Source: Macrotrachela quadricornifera (taxonomy: Eukaryota > Rotifera > Eurotatoria > Philodinida > Philodinidae). Taken from it: 64,000 nucleotides of DNA. Location of the stretch: contig JAJEKB010020688.1 of NCBI GenBank assembly GCA_022393335.1, positions 1-64,000 of the forward strand, given 5' to 3'. A program made the translations under genes and the position numbers. Positions 37,625 to 51,199 of the stretch are shown piece by piece (position 1 is the first letter of the stretch; every line of letters begins with the position of its first letter). The notes below the pieces were generated by a model, which saw nothing but the letters and a program-made list of their open reading frames with translations, was not told the DNA's origin and searched no databases.

Positions 37625-38984
37625 ATGGATAATAAAATGGTAATTATATATGTATTTTTATGTTTAAATTAAATAATAATAATAATAATAATAAAAAACT
37701 TTTAAATAAAAATAAAAAAATTAATTTAGACAAAAATTCGTCGAATATTTGCTGAACAATTAACAATAAAACATAGACTTAAATTAATTATACCAAATAA
37801 TGATTCATCTGATACAATATTTGAATTATTTATTAATGAAATGTATAATCAATTACATAAAAAATTAATTAAACAAAATGAACAATTATTAAATGAAAAA
37901 AATCCAAATTCTCCATTAATTATACAAAAAAAACAACTTGAAAAAGATATTCAAGATTTTAATATATTAAATAAACATCAAGATCTACGTGCTATACAAC
38001 AAATTATTGAACGTATTGAACATATGGCAATGTTTAATACTAAATACAATACTAGTCCAATTGAATCAATAGTTATACCAACGAAAAATCTTCCCTTAAT
38101 ATCATGTTCATATTGGGTTAATTAAATAATTTAAAATAAAAATAATATTTTGAAAATTTAGTTCTATTTTTTTTTTGTTTTGTTTTATTAGGCTCTATGT
38201 AATGAATTAGTTGAACGATTAAATTGGCCATCGGAATTATTTGCACCAGAATATAATCGATGTTTTTGTAAAACATGTTATCCATTAACAAAGCCGAATA
38301 TTTATCAATCTAATAATGATAATAAATATCCAGTAATAGTACCAAGAAATTGGGCAAAATTTGGACTTAAAATTGATGATGTTCAAGCAAAAGTTCATCA
38401 AATTTGGGTAAAAAAGAAAATAAATAATAGAAATAAGAAAATAATATTTTTATATTAATATAGAATAAATGGGCTATAGCATATCATGGTACATTACCAA
38501 ATGCTGCATTATCAATGATTAAACATCGACAGATTTGTTTACCTGGTGATACACTTTTAGATGGAACAAAATTAAATATTCGACTTGGACATATTCCTGA
38601 GTAAAATAACAAATAAAATATTTTTCAAAAATACAAAATTTTCAACTTTTAATATTTAGTCAAAAAGCATTTTTTACATCTCCAACAATTCGTTATGCAG
38701 CACAAAATCATTATGCCACACCAATTGAATTTACATCACATATAGATAAATGTATTTATACAGCTAAAATTGTTTTACGATGTCGTCAAATGCCTAATAC
38801 ATTTACCATTCAAAGTGAAACATTAAACAATTCATGTATAAATGAAACAGATTTTTGTGATATTATACCTAATGAACAAATTGAATGGAAAACAGATCAA
38901 CGTGGTACAGTTATTTTTGATGGTTTATGTATTAGATTAAAACAAATATCAACTCGTTCTTATACAAATAATATTATTAACTAA
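37625..38984 (+). CDS. NEURL4 C-terminal-like (YHGT-motif) protein
   Basis: Exons 37625..37639, 37730..38116, 38192..38407, 38464..38600 and 38660..38984, about 359 aa, frame kept throughout. An N-terminal helical, Lys/Gln-rich region (to ~135) precedes a conserved domain: a Cys-containing CFCKTCYP, VPRNWAKFGLKI, KWAIAYHGT, LPGDTLLDG, GHIPDQKAFFTSPTIRYAA, KIVLRCRQMPNTF and IEWKTDQRGTVIFDGLCIRL. This series resembles the tail of neuralized-like protein 4, which also occurs as stand-alone proteins in rotifers. YHGT and RYAA recall ADP-ribosyltransferase-like folds, but enzyme activity is not established. It lies 148 bp after the Rab gene in the same direction. No neuralized (NHR) repeats are present. 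Confidence 0.7.
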
Positions 38985-40981
38985 ACGAAATAAAGAAATA
39001 AAAAGATGTTATTTAATTGTTTATTGTTTTTAGTTCACAAGTTTGTTCTAAAGCATTGTTTTAATTTTTTTAAAGTGTTTTGTTTGTTTATTTTTTTCAC
39101 TATTCTTTTTCAATAAAAATTTATTGAGGAATAATAGTAGAACTTTTTTTGAATTTTATAGTATGAAAATAGTTACATCTGTTTTATAAGATAATTTATT
39201 AAAATTAATATGTATTCTCTTACAAGTTTATACATAAACTTTTGCTAGGAAGTTAGTGTTATAATTTCAAGTTGAATACCTGATGAATTTTATACCAAAA
39301 TAAAAAGCATCAAAGCTTTTTTCATTATTTTTATTGCTTGAATTTATAGGGCTAGTTTTTTTGGTTGGTAATAGAATTATTTTCGAATTTTTTATTCATA
39401 AGAAAAATACAATAGCGTTCCAAATTGATTATACAACTGACGAATGAGCTTGTATACGTATATTACCCACAATTGTTCAACCTTCTAAGTAGCGGTTTTT
39501 ATCAAAATATAGCTTAATGCTCATAGTTGTTTTTCACTCGGATCATCTTCATCTGCGAACTATTTCATGTAACAGATAAAGGCGATTCGAATGAAAAATA
39601 ATTATGTTGAGAAGGACTGCTGTTCCAAAAATTGAATGACTATGAACATCTTATGTACGTATACTATTCACTAGCTGCCTGATCAAGTTTGAGTGTCATT
39701 GTATATAACAAGTACTGTATAGAGAAGTTCGTGGAAAAGAAGAGACAGATTTATCCATTTTCTTATAAAAAAGGAAAAACAAACTGAACAAAAATTGGCA
39801 AATCCATACATATATCTGCTATTAAATCTAGAGAAAGATATCGAGCAAAAGCTTATCCTATGTTTGCTAACATAAAATGCAGTTTTTTTTGAATATTTAG
39901 CCTTATATAAAACATATTCAAATATAATAATTGAGTAAATGACATGCGAATACGAGGCAAAGTATCTGTGTTATATGTTTTTATATATCTAAAATAAACT
40001 AATATGATAGTATTCATGGAAATATTTATTTGTCTATTTTTTAAAAGCTTCAATAATTAAATAAGGATTAATTAATATTAAAAAACAAATATTTTTTGTA
40101 AAATTGGATCAAGAAAACGAAAGACTTATTTTTGATGAAAGCATATAGTCTCAACATGAGATCATTTGCTACTTGAAGAGCTCATGAGACGAGACACAAG
40201 TGAGATCGAATTAACTGTTTCATCCTTTTTTTTATTCTAAGACTAAGAAAGAATCAAGTCAACAAGATGATGACAGTGACACCGCACTCATTTCAATGAT
40301 CAAACGATGTTCTCACCATGAAAATCAACAGGAGTCATCTCTAACGAACTCATGTCGATTGATATTCGAGTGAAGAGACTGGTTAAAAGATGAAATGATA
40401 CATCATTTTTCAATTAGTTCAATCTATATATATTTTTCTTTCCTTTTTTTAATCGAGATGAGGCGCCATCTATTGAGTTTTTTTTTTTTTGTTCTTGATT
40501 ATTCTCTTAGGGCATCTCATCGTTTTTATACATATTGTTAAGTGTGTAAATGTATCAATGATTAACGCATTGCTTTCAATTCATGACTCTTGTGTCTGTC
40601 GACAAGCATGTATATGTATAGAGCACTTGAACATCATCGTCATCTTACTAAGCGGGATTTCATTTTTTATTCCTTTTGTTCACATACTAATTGATGTTTC
40701 GTTGAGACGAGAAAGATCAACACAACAACAACAATAATATTTCCTTTAGGATGTCTAAAAGAAAAAGTCAACTGTTTGCATTTAGCCTTCGGGTACCGCA
40801 CTCGTGTCCTATAACAACGTCTTCTTCTTCTTCTTCTTCTTTTCGTGATGAGTAGATCAACACAAGTCGTTTCCTTCTTTTTTTTTCTCTTGCCTTGCAA
40901 CTATCACAATATGTGTATATATGTGTGGAATAATTTACGACTCATGCACACACCAGATATTCTGTTTCAAGTAGTACAACC

Positions 40982-41012
<31 letters not shown>

Positions 41013-41860
41013 CAAAAGAAAAAAAAAAGTTCTTTTTATGTTTATCGATGAGAAATAATTGGCTTCGTTAAACGAACCACACAAACAATACAAAAAAAAA
41101 AGTAGCATAAAACTATGAGAACATTTATTCAAATAAAATGTCTTAGTTTCAGTACATAAAACATATTTCACCAATCATTATTATCATCATTGACAAGAAA
41201 AAAGAAACACCATGAAAACTAATATATTGATAAAAAGAAAAGATAAAATTTTTTTTTATTAATAATTAATTAAATAATTAATCGAGCATTTTTAAATCTT
41301 AAGAAAATAAATTCTATTCTATTCTTTTCTTTTTTTTTTTATTTGTTAAACTATTCAACGATTGACAGATGTGTTGTTCAACCGATTTTTCTCTTTGACC
41401 AGACGCCTTGCGTACACAATTGGTCGATCGATTTGGGCTTATCGTTGGTGAATACACATATATATAGTAGCCGAGCAAATGTATGTGTGTATGTGTATAC
41501 ACGTTTCAATATTGATGTAATCAAATCTCAGCTTGACCTTATTCAACAAGCGTCACCATACCAATATCGACTGGTTTATTTCTCTCTTTTTTCTTTTTTT
41601 TTTTTTCTTCTTTTACAGCTCGTTCTTTTCTCCGGTTCGTCGACGAATATTTTCTTTTCTCTAACACATTCTCTCGTTTCTCGTTGGTTGTCATTAAACT
41701 ACAAACATTATAACAAACGAGAAAGAGCAAACGATTTTCTCTTTCTCTCTCTCTCTCATTTTTTTTTTCTATTCGCACGACTAACCATCATTCGTTTGTT
41801 ATTAAAAAAAATAAGAGTAGTAGTAGTAGTACATTTTTATCTATGGGAATATAAAACGTT
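38985..41860. other. Intergenic / 5' region of the plus-strand LIM-homeobox gene
   Basis: About 2.9 kb. The first half is AT-rich. The 40.4–41.8 kb part is richer in microsatellites: TTC runs near 40822–40842, GA runs near 40986–41012, and several poly-A and poly-T tracts. Open frames here are low-complexity and not credible. Long, less AT-pure DNA upstream of a developmental transcription factor may hold enhancers, which cannot be shown from sequence alone. Confidence 0.4.
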
Positions 41861-44002
41861 ATGATCGAACGTTTACTAGCACCAACACCTCCAACACAAT
41901 TAACCGAACTTATTTCTGAACATCCTGAAGTATAAAAAAAAAAAAAAACTTCTTTTATGTTTTATTAAAAAACAAAATTTCTTTTTTTTTTTATTAGTTA
42001 ACACCATCATCATTAGTTGATTATGATATTATTGGTAATAATACATTAATACTTGGTGAAAATAATTGTATGTCATGTGGTTTAATAATAAAAGATGAAA
42101 GTTATTTACGTGTACATAAACATGGAATATTTCATGAAAATTGTTTAATATGTTATATATGTCATCGACCATTAATTACAATTGGTGGAGGATATTATAT
42201 ACGAAATAATTATAATCAACAATCACATTTTATTTGTCGACATGATTATCAAAATGTTCATAATAAGTAAGTATAAAAATAAAAAAAAAAAAGGAGAAAA
42301 CACTGAAAATATTTTACCTTGATATTTTTTTTATTCATATTAATGAATGTAAAATGCATTCATGCGTAGACATTTACAATTAATTATGAAGAAAAACGAC
42401 ATATAGATATATGATAGAATATGATAGTTGTCATTTAATGTGTCGTGTGTCGTAAATTGAAAAGTGTCGAGAACTATCATACAAATGACTTATCAATTGG
42501 TTCTTTTTCTTCATGGTTTTCTTTCTTTCTTTTTTTTCTCATCACACCTGTTTTGTCTTATCAACAATTGATCGGAAAGGCTTCATTTATTCTATTGATC
42601 TGACAGAGCTTCTTTCTTCTTCAGCATCATTATCTGTGAACACTTGCGTTTTTTTGTCAATCATCCGAGTCTGGTACACACATATCAAATCACATTCATG
42701 CTGTTTTAAACGAATTGAAAAACTTATTTTTTTTTTTAAAAAAAAATAAAATAATAATTCTCAACACAGTTGGAAATCTGCCTTAAGCAGCAAAATAAGT
42801 AAATCACTTGTGAATAGAAAAATAAAAGATTATAATCAAATCTCATGGAGGGGGTAAACCAACATCATCGATTTGCTTTAAGGAAAAAAAAAAAAAAGAA
42901 ATCTTCAAAATTTTTTTTTTTCTGTTTTTGTTTAACAGATCTTATCCATTGTCTCTTCCACAATGTTCAAAATGTCAAATATCAATATCAGCTAATGAAT
43001 TAGTTATGCGTACTGATGATAAATATATATATCATATTGATTGTTTTACATGTTGTTTGTGTAATGTTGTTTTAAAATCCGGAGATGATTATGGTTTACA
43101 TGGTTCATTATTATTTTGTCGTTTACATTTAGAACAAACAACAAATACAACATTTTCATTATGTTCACCAATAAAAAGTCCAATTATATCAACAAATATA
43201 AATATAAAAAAATCTCGACAAAATAATTCAACAACACAACGTAAACAACGTATGAAATTAAATAATTTAGAAAATAATACAAATAATTTAGATATAACAG
43301 GTTTAATTAAATAAATAAAATTTAATTCTTATCTTCTTTTCTTTTTTTTTTTGTATTATAAAAGGTTTTTTAAATGTAAATGATTTAACAAATTCTGATG
43401 TTAATTATTCATCAACAATATATAATAATCAATCAACATCAAATTCTCAACAATTACAACAACGAACTAAACGTAATAGAACATCATTTAAACATCATCA
43501 ATTACGTATAATGAAAACATTTTTTGCACAAAATCATAATCCAGATTCTAAAGGTTTAAAAATTTTATCACAAAAAACACAATTAAGTAAACGTGTACTT
43601 CAGGTAAAATATAAAAAAAAAAGGAATCAATTGTTTTTTTATTATTTATTTATTCTATTTAAGGTTTGGTTTCAAAATGCTCGAGCTAAATTACGTCGTG
43701 GTTTAATTCAAGAACAAGAAAATAAACAACAAAAAGCTTCAACATCTATTGAAAATACTAATAATAATTCATCATCATCATCAACAAATGAATTTTTACA
43801 TATGATAAATGATGATGATATTGCAAGTAGAACATCAAATGATCCTAGTAGAACAGAAGATGATGAACAAATTATTGATGATTTAGATGATTATGATAAT
43901 AATAATAATAATAATAATCAAAATAATGAATCATCAATAAATATGAACACACATGAATTTAATCATCTTATGCCGCCTTATTCTATGTACCCACTTTTGT
44001 GA
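41861..44002 (+). CDS. LIM-homeodomain transcription factor, Apterous/Lhx2/9 type (divergent copy)
   Basis: Exons 41861..41929, 41998..42266, 42939..43300, 43365..43603 and 43664..44002, about 425 aa. Two LIM zinc fingers: LIM1 from CMSCGLIIKDESY (divergent) and LIM2 from CSKCQISISANELVMR to FCRLHLE. The homeodomain begins KRNRTSFKHHQLRIMKTFF and ends KRVLQVWFQNARAKLRR, with the Lhx2/9-typical HHQLR and NHNPDSKGLK. An intron falls between LQ and VWFQ in helix 3. The C-terminal tail is Asn/Asp-rich. It should bind DNA in the nucleus and LIM-binding cofactors; the family specifies neurons and appendages. The second intron (672 nt) is far longer than the rest. It faces a paralogue tail-to-tail 1.5 kb downstream. 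Confidence 0.92.
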
Positions 44003-44113
44003 TATTTTTTTTTCTTTTTTCTTTATTATTAAATAGAACAAATCCAACTGAGTTCAAATATATTTCTCACAGTTTTTATTGTTGTTTCATATGTGTAATA
44101 CGTGTTAGTAGGA

Positions 44114-44147
<34 letters not shown>

Positions 44148-45529
44148 AGATTTTTTTTTTTCGTTGTGTTTTTGTTTTTTTTGAATATGTGATGATGTGA
44201 ATAAGATAAGCGTTGAATCAATAGAAGAAGAAGAAGAAGAAGACGAGATTGAAATATACATACTTATCGTTTACAAATGTATGAGATAGTAAAGATCGTG
44301 TACTTCCTTTGTTATATATATCAATAGAATAGGTTAATTAATGGGTGGGTCATTGTTATCAATAACGGATGTATGTTTCGAGATTTAGTTTCGAAAAAGA
44401 AAATTATTTTTGGGTGGTTTTTTCGTGTTCATTCATCTTAATATAATCTTCCTGTCGACTTATCCTTTTTCTATTGGCATCGCGTGTTAGTTTCATGGAT
44501 CATCTCCTGCTGTGCTATACGATCGTGCACACACGTATATATATATATAGACTGTCAACGGCGCTACTGCTGTTGTTTTTTTTTCTCCTAGACTATTGTA
44601 TTTGTAGAAAGTTGAGAGTAGTCCTATTAGATTGAAGGCACGTGTGGATATTTTTTTTTTGTTTCTATACTAATTGAACTAATTGTAAAAAAAGTGAACA
44701 TGCAAACTCTAGTCAGGTAAAAAAAAGAAGAAGAAGAACTGGAATTTAGAAATGAAAATATACTATTGAGAATTGTTTGATGATAAGTTAATTGATTCTT
44801 ATTCTTATTCTCAAGAGAAAAAAAAAATTTTTTAGGTGTGATGTCATCACCTTGATCTTATTCTTCATTTGAAGGTGTCAATGTCGGAACTTTATATATA
44901 TATGTAGTAAAAGAGAGTGAGAGATGTTCATCGAAAAAAAAAAGTTATTAATGATTAGTAATACAAGAATAGTCGATATATATATATTTAAAACTATTGT
45001 GTCCTGAATATGTGAACAATAATTAAATATGATCTAAATATGTATAGTTAAAAATGAGGAGGAGTATATTGACTATCAATAAAGTGATAAACGAGTCTAG
45101 TCTAATATATTTTTAGTAAAGATTCTGACGCCATAAATAAACATTGACATTGGAGCAACTATGTGAAAAAAAACAAATGAGAAAAGAAACCTTTTCTGTT
45201 ATTCTTGATCTTGCTGGGCGGGTAACAGACAAATTGACATTCCACCTGCACTAAATAAAAGGTCAATATTTCTATAGAAAAGAAAATATACGCTGCTAAT
45301 TTACCAACAATAATAACATGAACTAAAATATAACTTTATATTTATCTAGAGATAATAAATATATATATTTTTTTCTGTATCGAAATACTATGTACATGAA
45401 TGACTAGAAGAAGTTTTTTTTTTTGTTTGTTCTTTTTTTTTTGTTTGATTTCTATACAACATACAAACTAAACATTGATATGAAAAAGAAAAAAAAACGA
45501 ACAAGAAAAAAAAAAAAGAAGCAATACTA
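44003..45529. other. Shared 3' region between two convergent LIM-homeobox genes
   Basis: Contains both 3' UTRs. Microsatellites include (AT)n near 44119–44142, GAA repeats near 44225–44243 and several poly-A/T runs. No further gene seen. Confidence 0.45.
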
Positions 45530-47065
45530 CTACATAGAACCACATGTTTCCGATTCGCTAAAATTCACCGATGATGTTTTTGAACGAATTGATTCAGTTG
45601 GTGAAGATAAATTTGATGAATTTGTTGTATCTTCTCGTGTTGGTTGTATATCAATTATATTTGGTATTGTTAATGATGTTTGTTGTTGTTGCTGTTGTTG
45701 TTGTTGTTGAGATGTTGTTGATAGTGTATCACTTCTTGATACACTTCGACGATATTTTGCACGTGCATTTTGAAACCATACTTGTAAAACACGTTTTGGT
45801 AAATTTGTTTTTTCAGCGAGATTTTTTAAATCTTTTGCATCTTAAGAAAAGAAAATTTAATAAAATTAAATTTAAAAAAAAGAAAAATTAAAACCTGGAT
45901 TATGATTTAAATTAAAATATGATCTCATACAACGTAATTGATGATGTTTAAAACTTGTTCGAACACGTTTTTGTCTCGCATGATGATGATGATGATGATG
46001 ATGATTTGAATTATTATTATTTAATGTATGAGAATTTGTATTATTATTATTATTTCCATCAATATCATTAACATCAACATAATATGATGAATCTAATGAT
46101 GGTGCAAATAATGATCCATCATTTGTTACTAAAAAAATAAAAAATAAAAAATGAAAATTCGTTATTGTTTATTTTAATTGATCAATTGAAGAAAATTTCC
46201 TATTGTACATTATGAATTTTCAAGTATGATAATCGATTGAACAATAATCCTTATTTAAGCTATATAAGTATTATTTTCAATTTGAATGAATATATGTCAA
46301 TCATATATTTTTTTTTTATTCATACCCATATTAGATGAAGATGGTGAAAGTGTTAAGAAATGTTCGGATGAAGAAAGTATATCATCATGTTGAAGATTTT
46401 GTTGACGTTCTTTTCTTTTTCGTGTACGTTTTGTTGAATTTGTATTTTGTATTGATGATGATGTTGTTGAAAGTATTGTTGGAATTGGTGATGGATAATA
46501 TCCTGAATCATCAATAAAACCATTTGATGATATTGAATTTGAAATATTTTCAATACCAATATCAAACATTCGTCCGGTTAAATTTGTATCATATGATTGT
46601 TGGTGTTGTTGTTGTTGTTTTTCAAAAAAATGATGACGACAATAAATTAAATCATCTTTTAAACCAAATTCATCACCTGGATGAAGAAGAATATTACAAC
46701 TAACACATGTAAAACAATCTAAATGGTAAATAAATTGTTTAGCACGCAATATAACTTCATCTTGTCGAATAATAGCATGGCATCGAGTACAAATACGTGA
46801 ACAATATCTTCTAAAAATAAAAAAAATACTTTTTTTAATACATTTTAAAAAACTATATATATATATACTTCATATAATCATCTTTACAAAAAATTTGTCC
46901 ATATCGTGCAAAACATGTTCGTTCTTGTTCAAGTGACATACCACAATCAAAACATTTTAAACAAGATAAATGCCAACTACGATCAACAGCCATTAAATAA
47001 TATCGATCATCAATTAATGTATGACATCCATAACATACTGTCAACATATTATCCAATGTTGGCAT
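45530..47065 (-). CDS. LIM-homeodomain transcription factor, Apterous/Lhx2/9 type (canonical copy)
   Basis: Exons complement(46869..47065, 46326..46810, 45895..46128, 45530..45840), about 408 aa, introns 58, 197 and 54 nt. LIM1 (CYGCHTLIDDRYYLMAVD…) and LIM2 (CTRCHAIIRQDEVILRAKQF…YCRHHF) closely follow Lhx2/9. The homeodomain runs from KRVRTSFKHHQLRCMRSYF through NHNPDAKDLKNLAEKT to KRVLQVWFQNARAKYRR. Its internal intron lies at HNP|DAK, not at the LQ|VW position used by the neighbouring copy. An eight-His tract precedes the homeodomain and a nine-Gln tract follows it. Nuclear, sequence-specific DNA binding is expected. This copy looks closer to the family norm than its plus-strand neighbour. 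Confidence 0.92.
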
Positions 47066-50000
47066 TGTAAATTTTTTTTTTATATAGAAAATCTACAAAA
47101 AAAAAAAAACAAAAGAATTTCTTTTTTTTTTTTCTTCTTATCTCTTAGACACGGATGTAACATGAGAGATTTCTACTTGTCTAAGCAATTAGTTTTAAGA
47201 ATAAAGATAAAATTTTCTTTTGACTCATATAGATCGGATGTGTCTGATCGTTTTTCAATGAAAAAAGAAAAAACGAGATGTATATCCGGAAAGATTTCTA
47301 TATACTTTTTAAGATAAGAGAAAATTTTCTGATCATTTACTCACACGAATGTCTTGTCAAATGTCAAATAAGAAAAAACTAAATTGATAATGATCATATG
47401 CCATCGGTTTCTATTTGAAGTTAAATATTGAACTTTTTTTTTCTTATGTTAAACATACAATCATTACACAGACATAAAAATAAAGTCAGTTTTTTTCTCA
47501 AAAAAAAAAAAAAGAAATCAGTAGGAATATTCTCTTATATAAACAAACAGCATGATCGTGTGACCTAACATCAAATAAACAACATCAGTTCGAAGTTATG
47601 GATCATATTTTTATTCGTTCTCGTTATTATCCTGTGGAGATCTTTCAATAGAATATTTACACATGTGAAAATATATTGTCTTTCACGTTTTTCTCTTTTT
47701 TTTACCTTTCCTTTGTTATATTATGATGTCAATCTAATTTGATGATGATTAGGATCAATGAATTTAGTCTATGATGCCGACGACGAGTCAAGTATAGACA
47801 TACATCTGGTTATGCTTGTTCACACTCAACAAGACCAATAACAACATACGTTAAAGAAACATAGAGCAAAAGAGAGAAAGAGAGAGAGTGAAAAAAAAAA
47901 TAGCAAGAAAGAAATTTTGGCATTAGCGCTTTTTTATTAACCAATGAAAAAACATCTCTCTCTCTGTTGTTTCTTTTCCTTTTTTTTTTTTGCTCTTTAT
48001 ATGAGAAAAAAGAAGAAGAACAGTTGTGCTTCTTACTCACACACCTGTTATAACATGTCATTCGCTTCACCACTAGCAAAGTTCACATAGCATAGCGATT
48101 GTAGTGTAAAATGTTTTGACAGATACGGTAGTGGTGTGCTATATCGATGTTGATATGTGATGGTGATCAATTGTCTTTTTTCTTTTCTCTTTTCTATCTA
48201 TATAGAGAAATATGTGAGAACGAATAAGTAATGACGAAGCGAGAACTCGTTCATATCACATATATATTGATTTATGAGAAGTGAAGTAATGTTCCCTATT
48301 AAACATATTTATAACAATACAGATAAATAGAAATTGAATTAGGTCATTCACTACATATTAACATTCTTTTACTATTTATATTATCATTTAAACAAAACAA
48401 AAAAATATAATCAATAAAACATTTATATATTATCGTGAGATTTTATTTTCATAAATCATAAAAATTTAATTCTTAGTAATTTTATTTTATGTGAGTAGAT
48501 GGCGCTTTGTAAGAATAAGAATGATCTTCGTTGAATTAACTAAACATAACTTGTATTTAATATTCAGTTTGTGTGAAAAAGCTTTTTTTTTATTGATCTT
48601 TATTGTTTGAAAAAATGAATTATTTATAACTATTGTAAATATATACTAATATATTATTTAAAATCTAAAGAAAAAGAAATATAAATATTCTTTTAAGTTT
48701 TTCAAGCGATTTAATATCAAGGTTTTTATAAAATTGTATAGTTCATATAAAAAAAAAAGAATAAAGTTTAATTGAAAATAAGAATTCAGTACTTCATTGC
48801 ATTTTAATAGAACAATCGAAATAGTAATAACTTTAAAAAAAAAAGGAAAAATAATTTCTATTTTTGACCAAAAATGACCTTTTTATGTTACTTGTATCAA
48901 TGAACATTTCTATTGTATATTAAATATATTAATTTTTCATAATACGACATAAGACTGTGTTATTAATATAATAATAGACATGAATTTAAAAGTATATCAT
49001 TTAAGTACTTAGTAAATGTACTAGATCTTAATTTGTATCAACTTTCATTTCTAATTATTCATGTTTGATATTAATTCAATTGAATAATAATCATTGTGTA
49101 AGATTTCAAAAGATTTGATTAAACCAAATACTTTTCAGGTAGCAAAAACGAATCTAATATGAAAATATGCTTGAGGATATATAAAAATCAATGAATTTTG
49201 AAGAGTAATATAATATTATAAAAATCTTGTTTTTATATTATCTAAAAAGAAAAAATCAAGAATTAATTTGATATTTTTAAACTAGAAAATCAACTCTAAT
49301 ATATTTTTAAGTGGACAAATATATCTTTTGAAATCCAAGATAATCACGGAGACATTAACTAGGAAATTAAAAATGTACTCTCAATAGTGCCATATATACG
49401 TCAAACTATGAATTATTTAATGAGGTTAAAAACTTTACATAGAGCGAAAAACTAACCATTCAAATATTAGTCTGGAAATAGGTACTTTTACACACGATAC
49501 TTCAATTTTTTACAATATGCGTATATGATAGATTTTGTATGACGTTTATTGCCAATTAAATAAACAGGAAGTATTGAATTATCACTGATAATTTCTGAGA
49601 CATTTTTTCTTCTTTCTTTTCACAGTAATTTTCTGAAAAATTACAGTAGTAAAATGAGTATTGACTGCACATTTCAATTTAAGTTAGTTTTTCAAATAAG
49701 AAAGTTTTTATTTATCGGTTACTTTTCCCAAGTAGTTGAAATTAATATTTCTATGAAAGCACTAATTACACATATCGACGCTCATTGAAACATCATCATT
49801 CTATGAAAGGTGATTACGCTGATATCAGTATTCAGCATATCACTGATGCACCTATATGATTTTCTATAGAGTAAAATTCATATACTAGCTACTGTGATAT
49901 CTACCAGATATAATACTTGGATTAGCAACAGGTTTTAATTGCATAAGGATCTAATAATGTAAAACTTTCTCAGATGTTTTTCTAACAATTGAATTTATTC

Positions 50001-50799
50001 AATGCTAAATTTTGTTCCCGAATGAATAGGTGTCATTTCGATCTCTCCATAAATTATATATCGTATTTTGTCTTTTATTTTCTATCTCATGATATTTTAT
50101 CTTTTGCTTTCATTCATACTTTTCGCTTGTGTTGTTACAATACATAAAATTTACAAAAATAACTCATTATAGTTCAGAGTTAAAAATACCATAAAATTCT
50201 GTTTTCAAATCATGTATCTGCCAGTTCTTTTTTATGAACCTCATCAATAACAAACATTGTTGTTTGCTGCATAGATAATGTACTTATTTTATGAAATATC
50301 TTTATATTTGAGAAGCGTTTTAATAATGAAAAATTTGTGAAAGAAAAAAAATTTAAACAGCACAAGGAACATGTTTTTGTTAGTCCTTATAGTGGTATAT
50401 TTTGTAGAGTTGATAACTTTTATTTTTACGCTCTAATGATAAAAATATTTTTTTCAGTTCTGTACAAAAATATGTTTCACTAAGTATTAAAAAAACCAAA
50501 TATAAAACTCCTGTGTTTATATTTGAAAAGAGCAATTCTAACCCTTTGATTATCGACGACGCATATACGAGTCATGGGTGTAGTAATTACATGAAACTAA
50601 CATATTGACTCATAATATTTGTTTTCATAGATACATTTGCATAAAAACAAGTGGTCTATTAAAGAAATTTTTTGTGTTACCTTTTTTTTTGTACTAAAAT
50701 GACAATATCAAGATGTCAATTTCGATAAAAGTTATAATGAGTTTTCGGAAAAAATTGTCTTTTTTCCTATGTTAGTAACCAAAGGACTTAATCTTAATT
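47066..50799. other. 5' flank of the minus-strand LIM-homeobox gene and AT-rich intergenic DNA
   Basis: No gene supported in 3.7 kb. Low-complexity tracts (poly-A/T, CT-rich near 47930–47970) and a 20-bp perfect palindrome (GTAATTTTCTGAAAAATTAC, near 49624) are present. Confidence 0.4.
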
Positions 50800-51199
50800 N
50801 NNNNNNNNNNNNNNNNNNNNNNNNNNNNNNNNNNNNNNNNNNNNNNNNNNNNNNNNNNNNNNNNNNNNNNNNNNNNNNNNNNNNNNNNNNNNNNNNNNNN
50901 NNNNNNNNNNNNNNNNNNNNNNNNNNNNNNNNNNNNNNNNNNNNNNNNNNNNNNNNNNNNNNNNNNNNNNNNNNNNNNNNNNNNNNNNNNNNNNNNNNNN
51001 NNNNNNNNNNNNNNNNNNNNNNNNNNNNNNNNNNNNNNNNNNNNNNNNNNNNNNNNNNNNNNNNNNNNNNNNNNNNNNNNNNNNNNNNNNNNNNNNNNNN
51101 NNNNNNNNNNNNNNNNNNNNNNNNNNNNNNNNNNNNNNNNNNNNNNNNNNNNNNNNNNNNNNNNNNNNNNNNNNNNNNNNNNNNNNNNNNNNNNNNNNN
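50800..51199. other. Assembly gap (about 400 N)
   Basis: A run of undetermined bases. Long open frames spanning it are artefacts. Confidence 0.98.

Noticed and set aside
40489..40737. Hydrophobic 82-codon frame
   Set aside because: Hydrophobicity comes from T-rich DNA; no signal, family or splice context.
41343..41864. 173-codon plus-strand frame upstream of the LIM-homeobox gene
   Set aside because: Runs through poly-T, CT and AGT repeats; Phe/Leu/Ser-biased low complexity, no domain; overlaps the likely 5' UTR.
44119..44142. (AT)n run as a regulatory site
   Set aside because: Simple microsatellite, common in this AT-rich genome.
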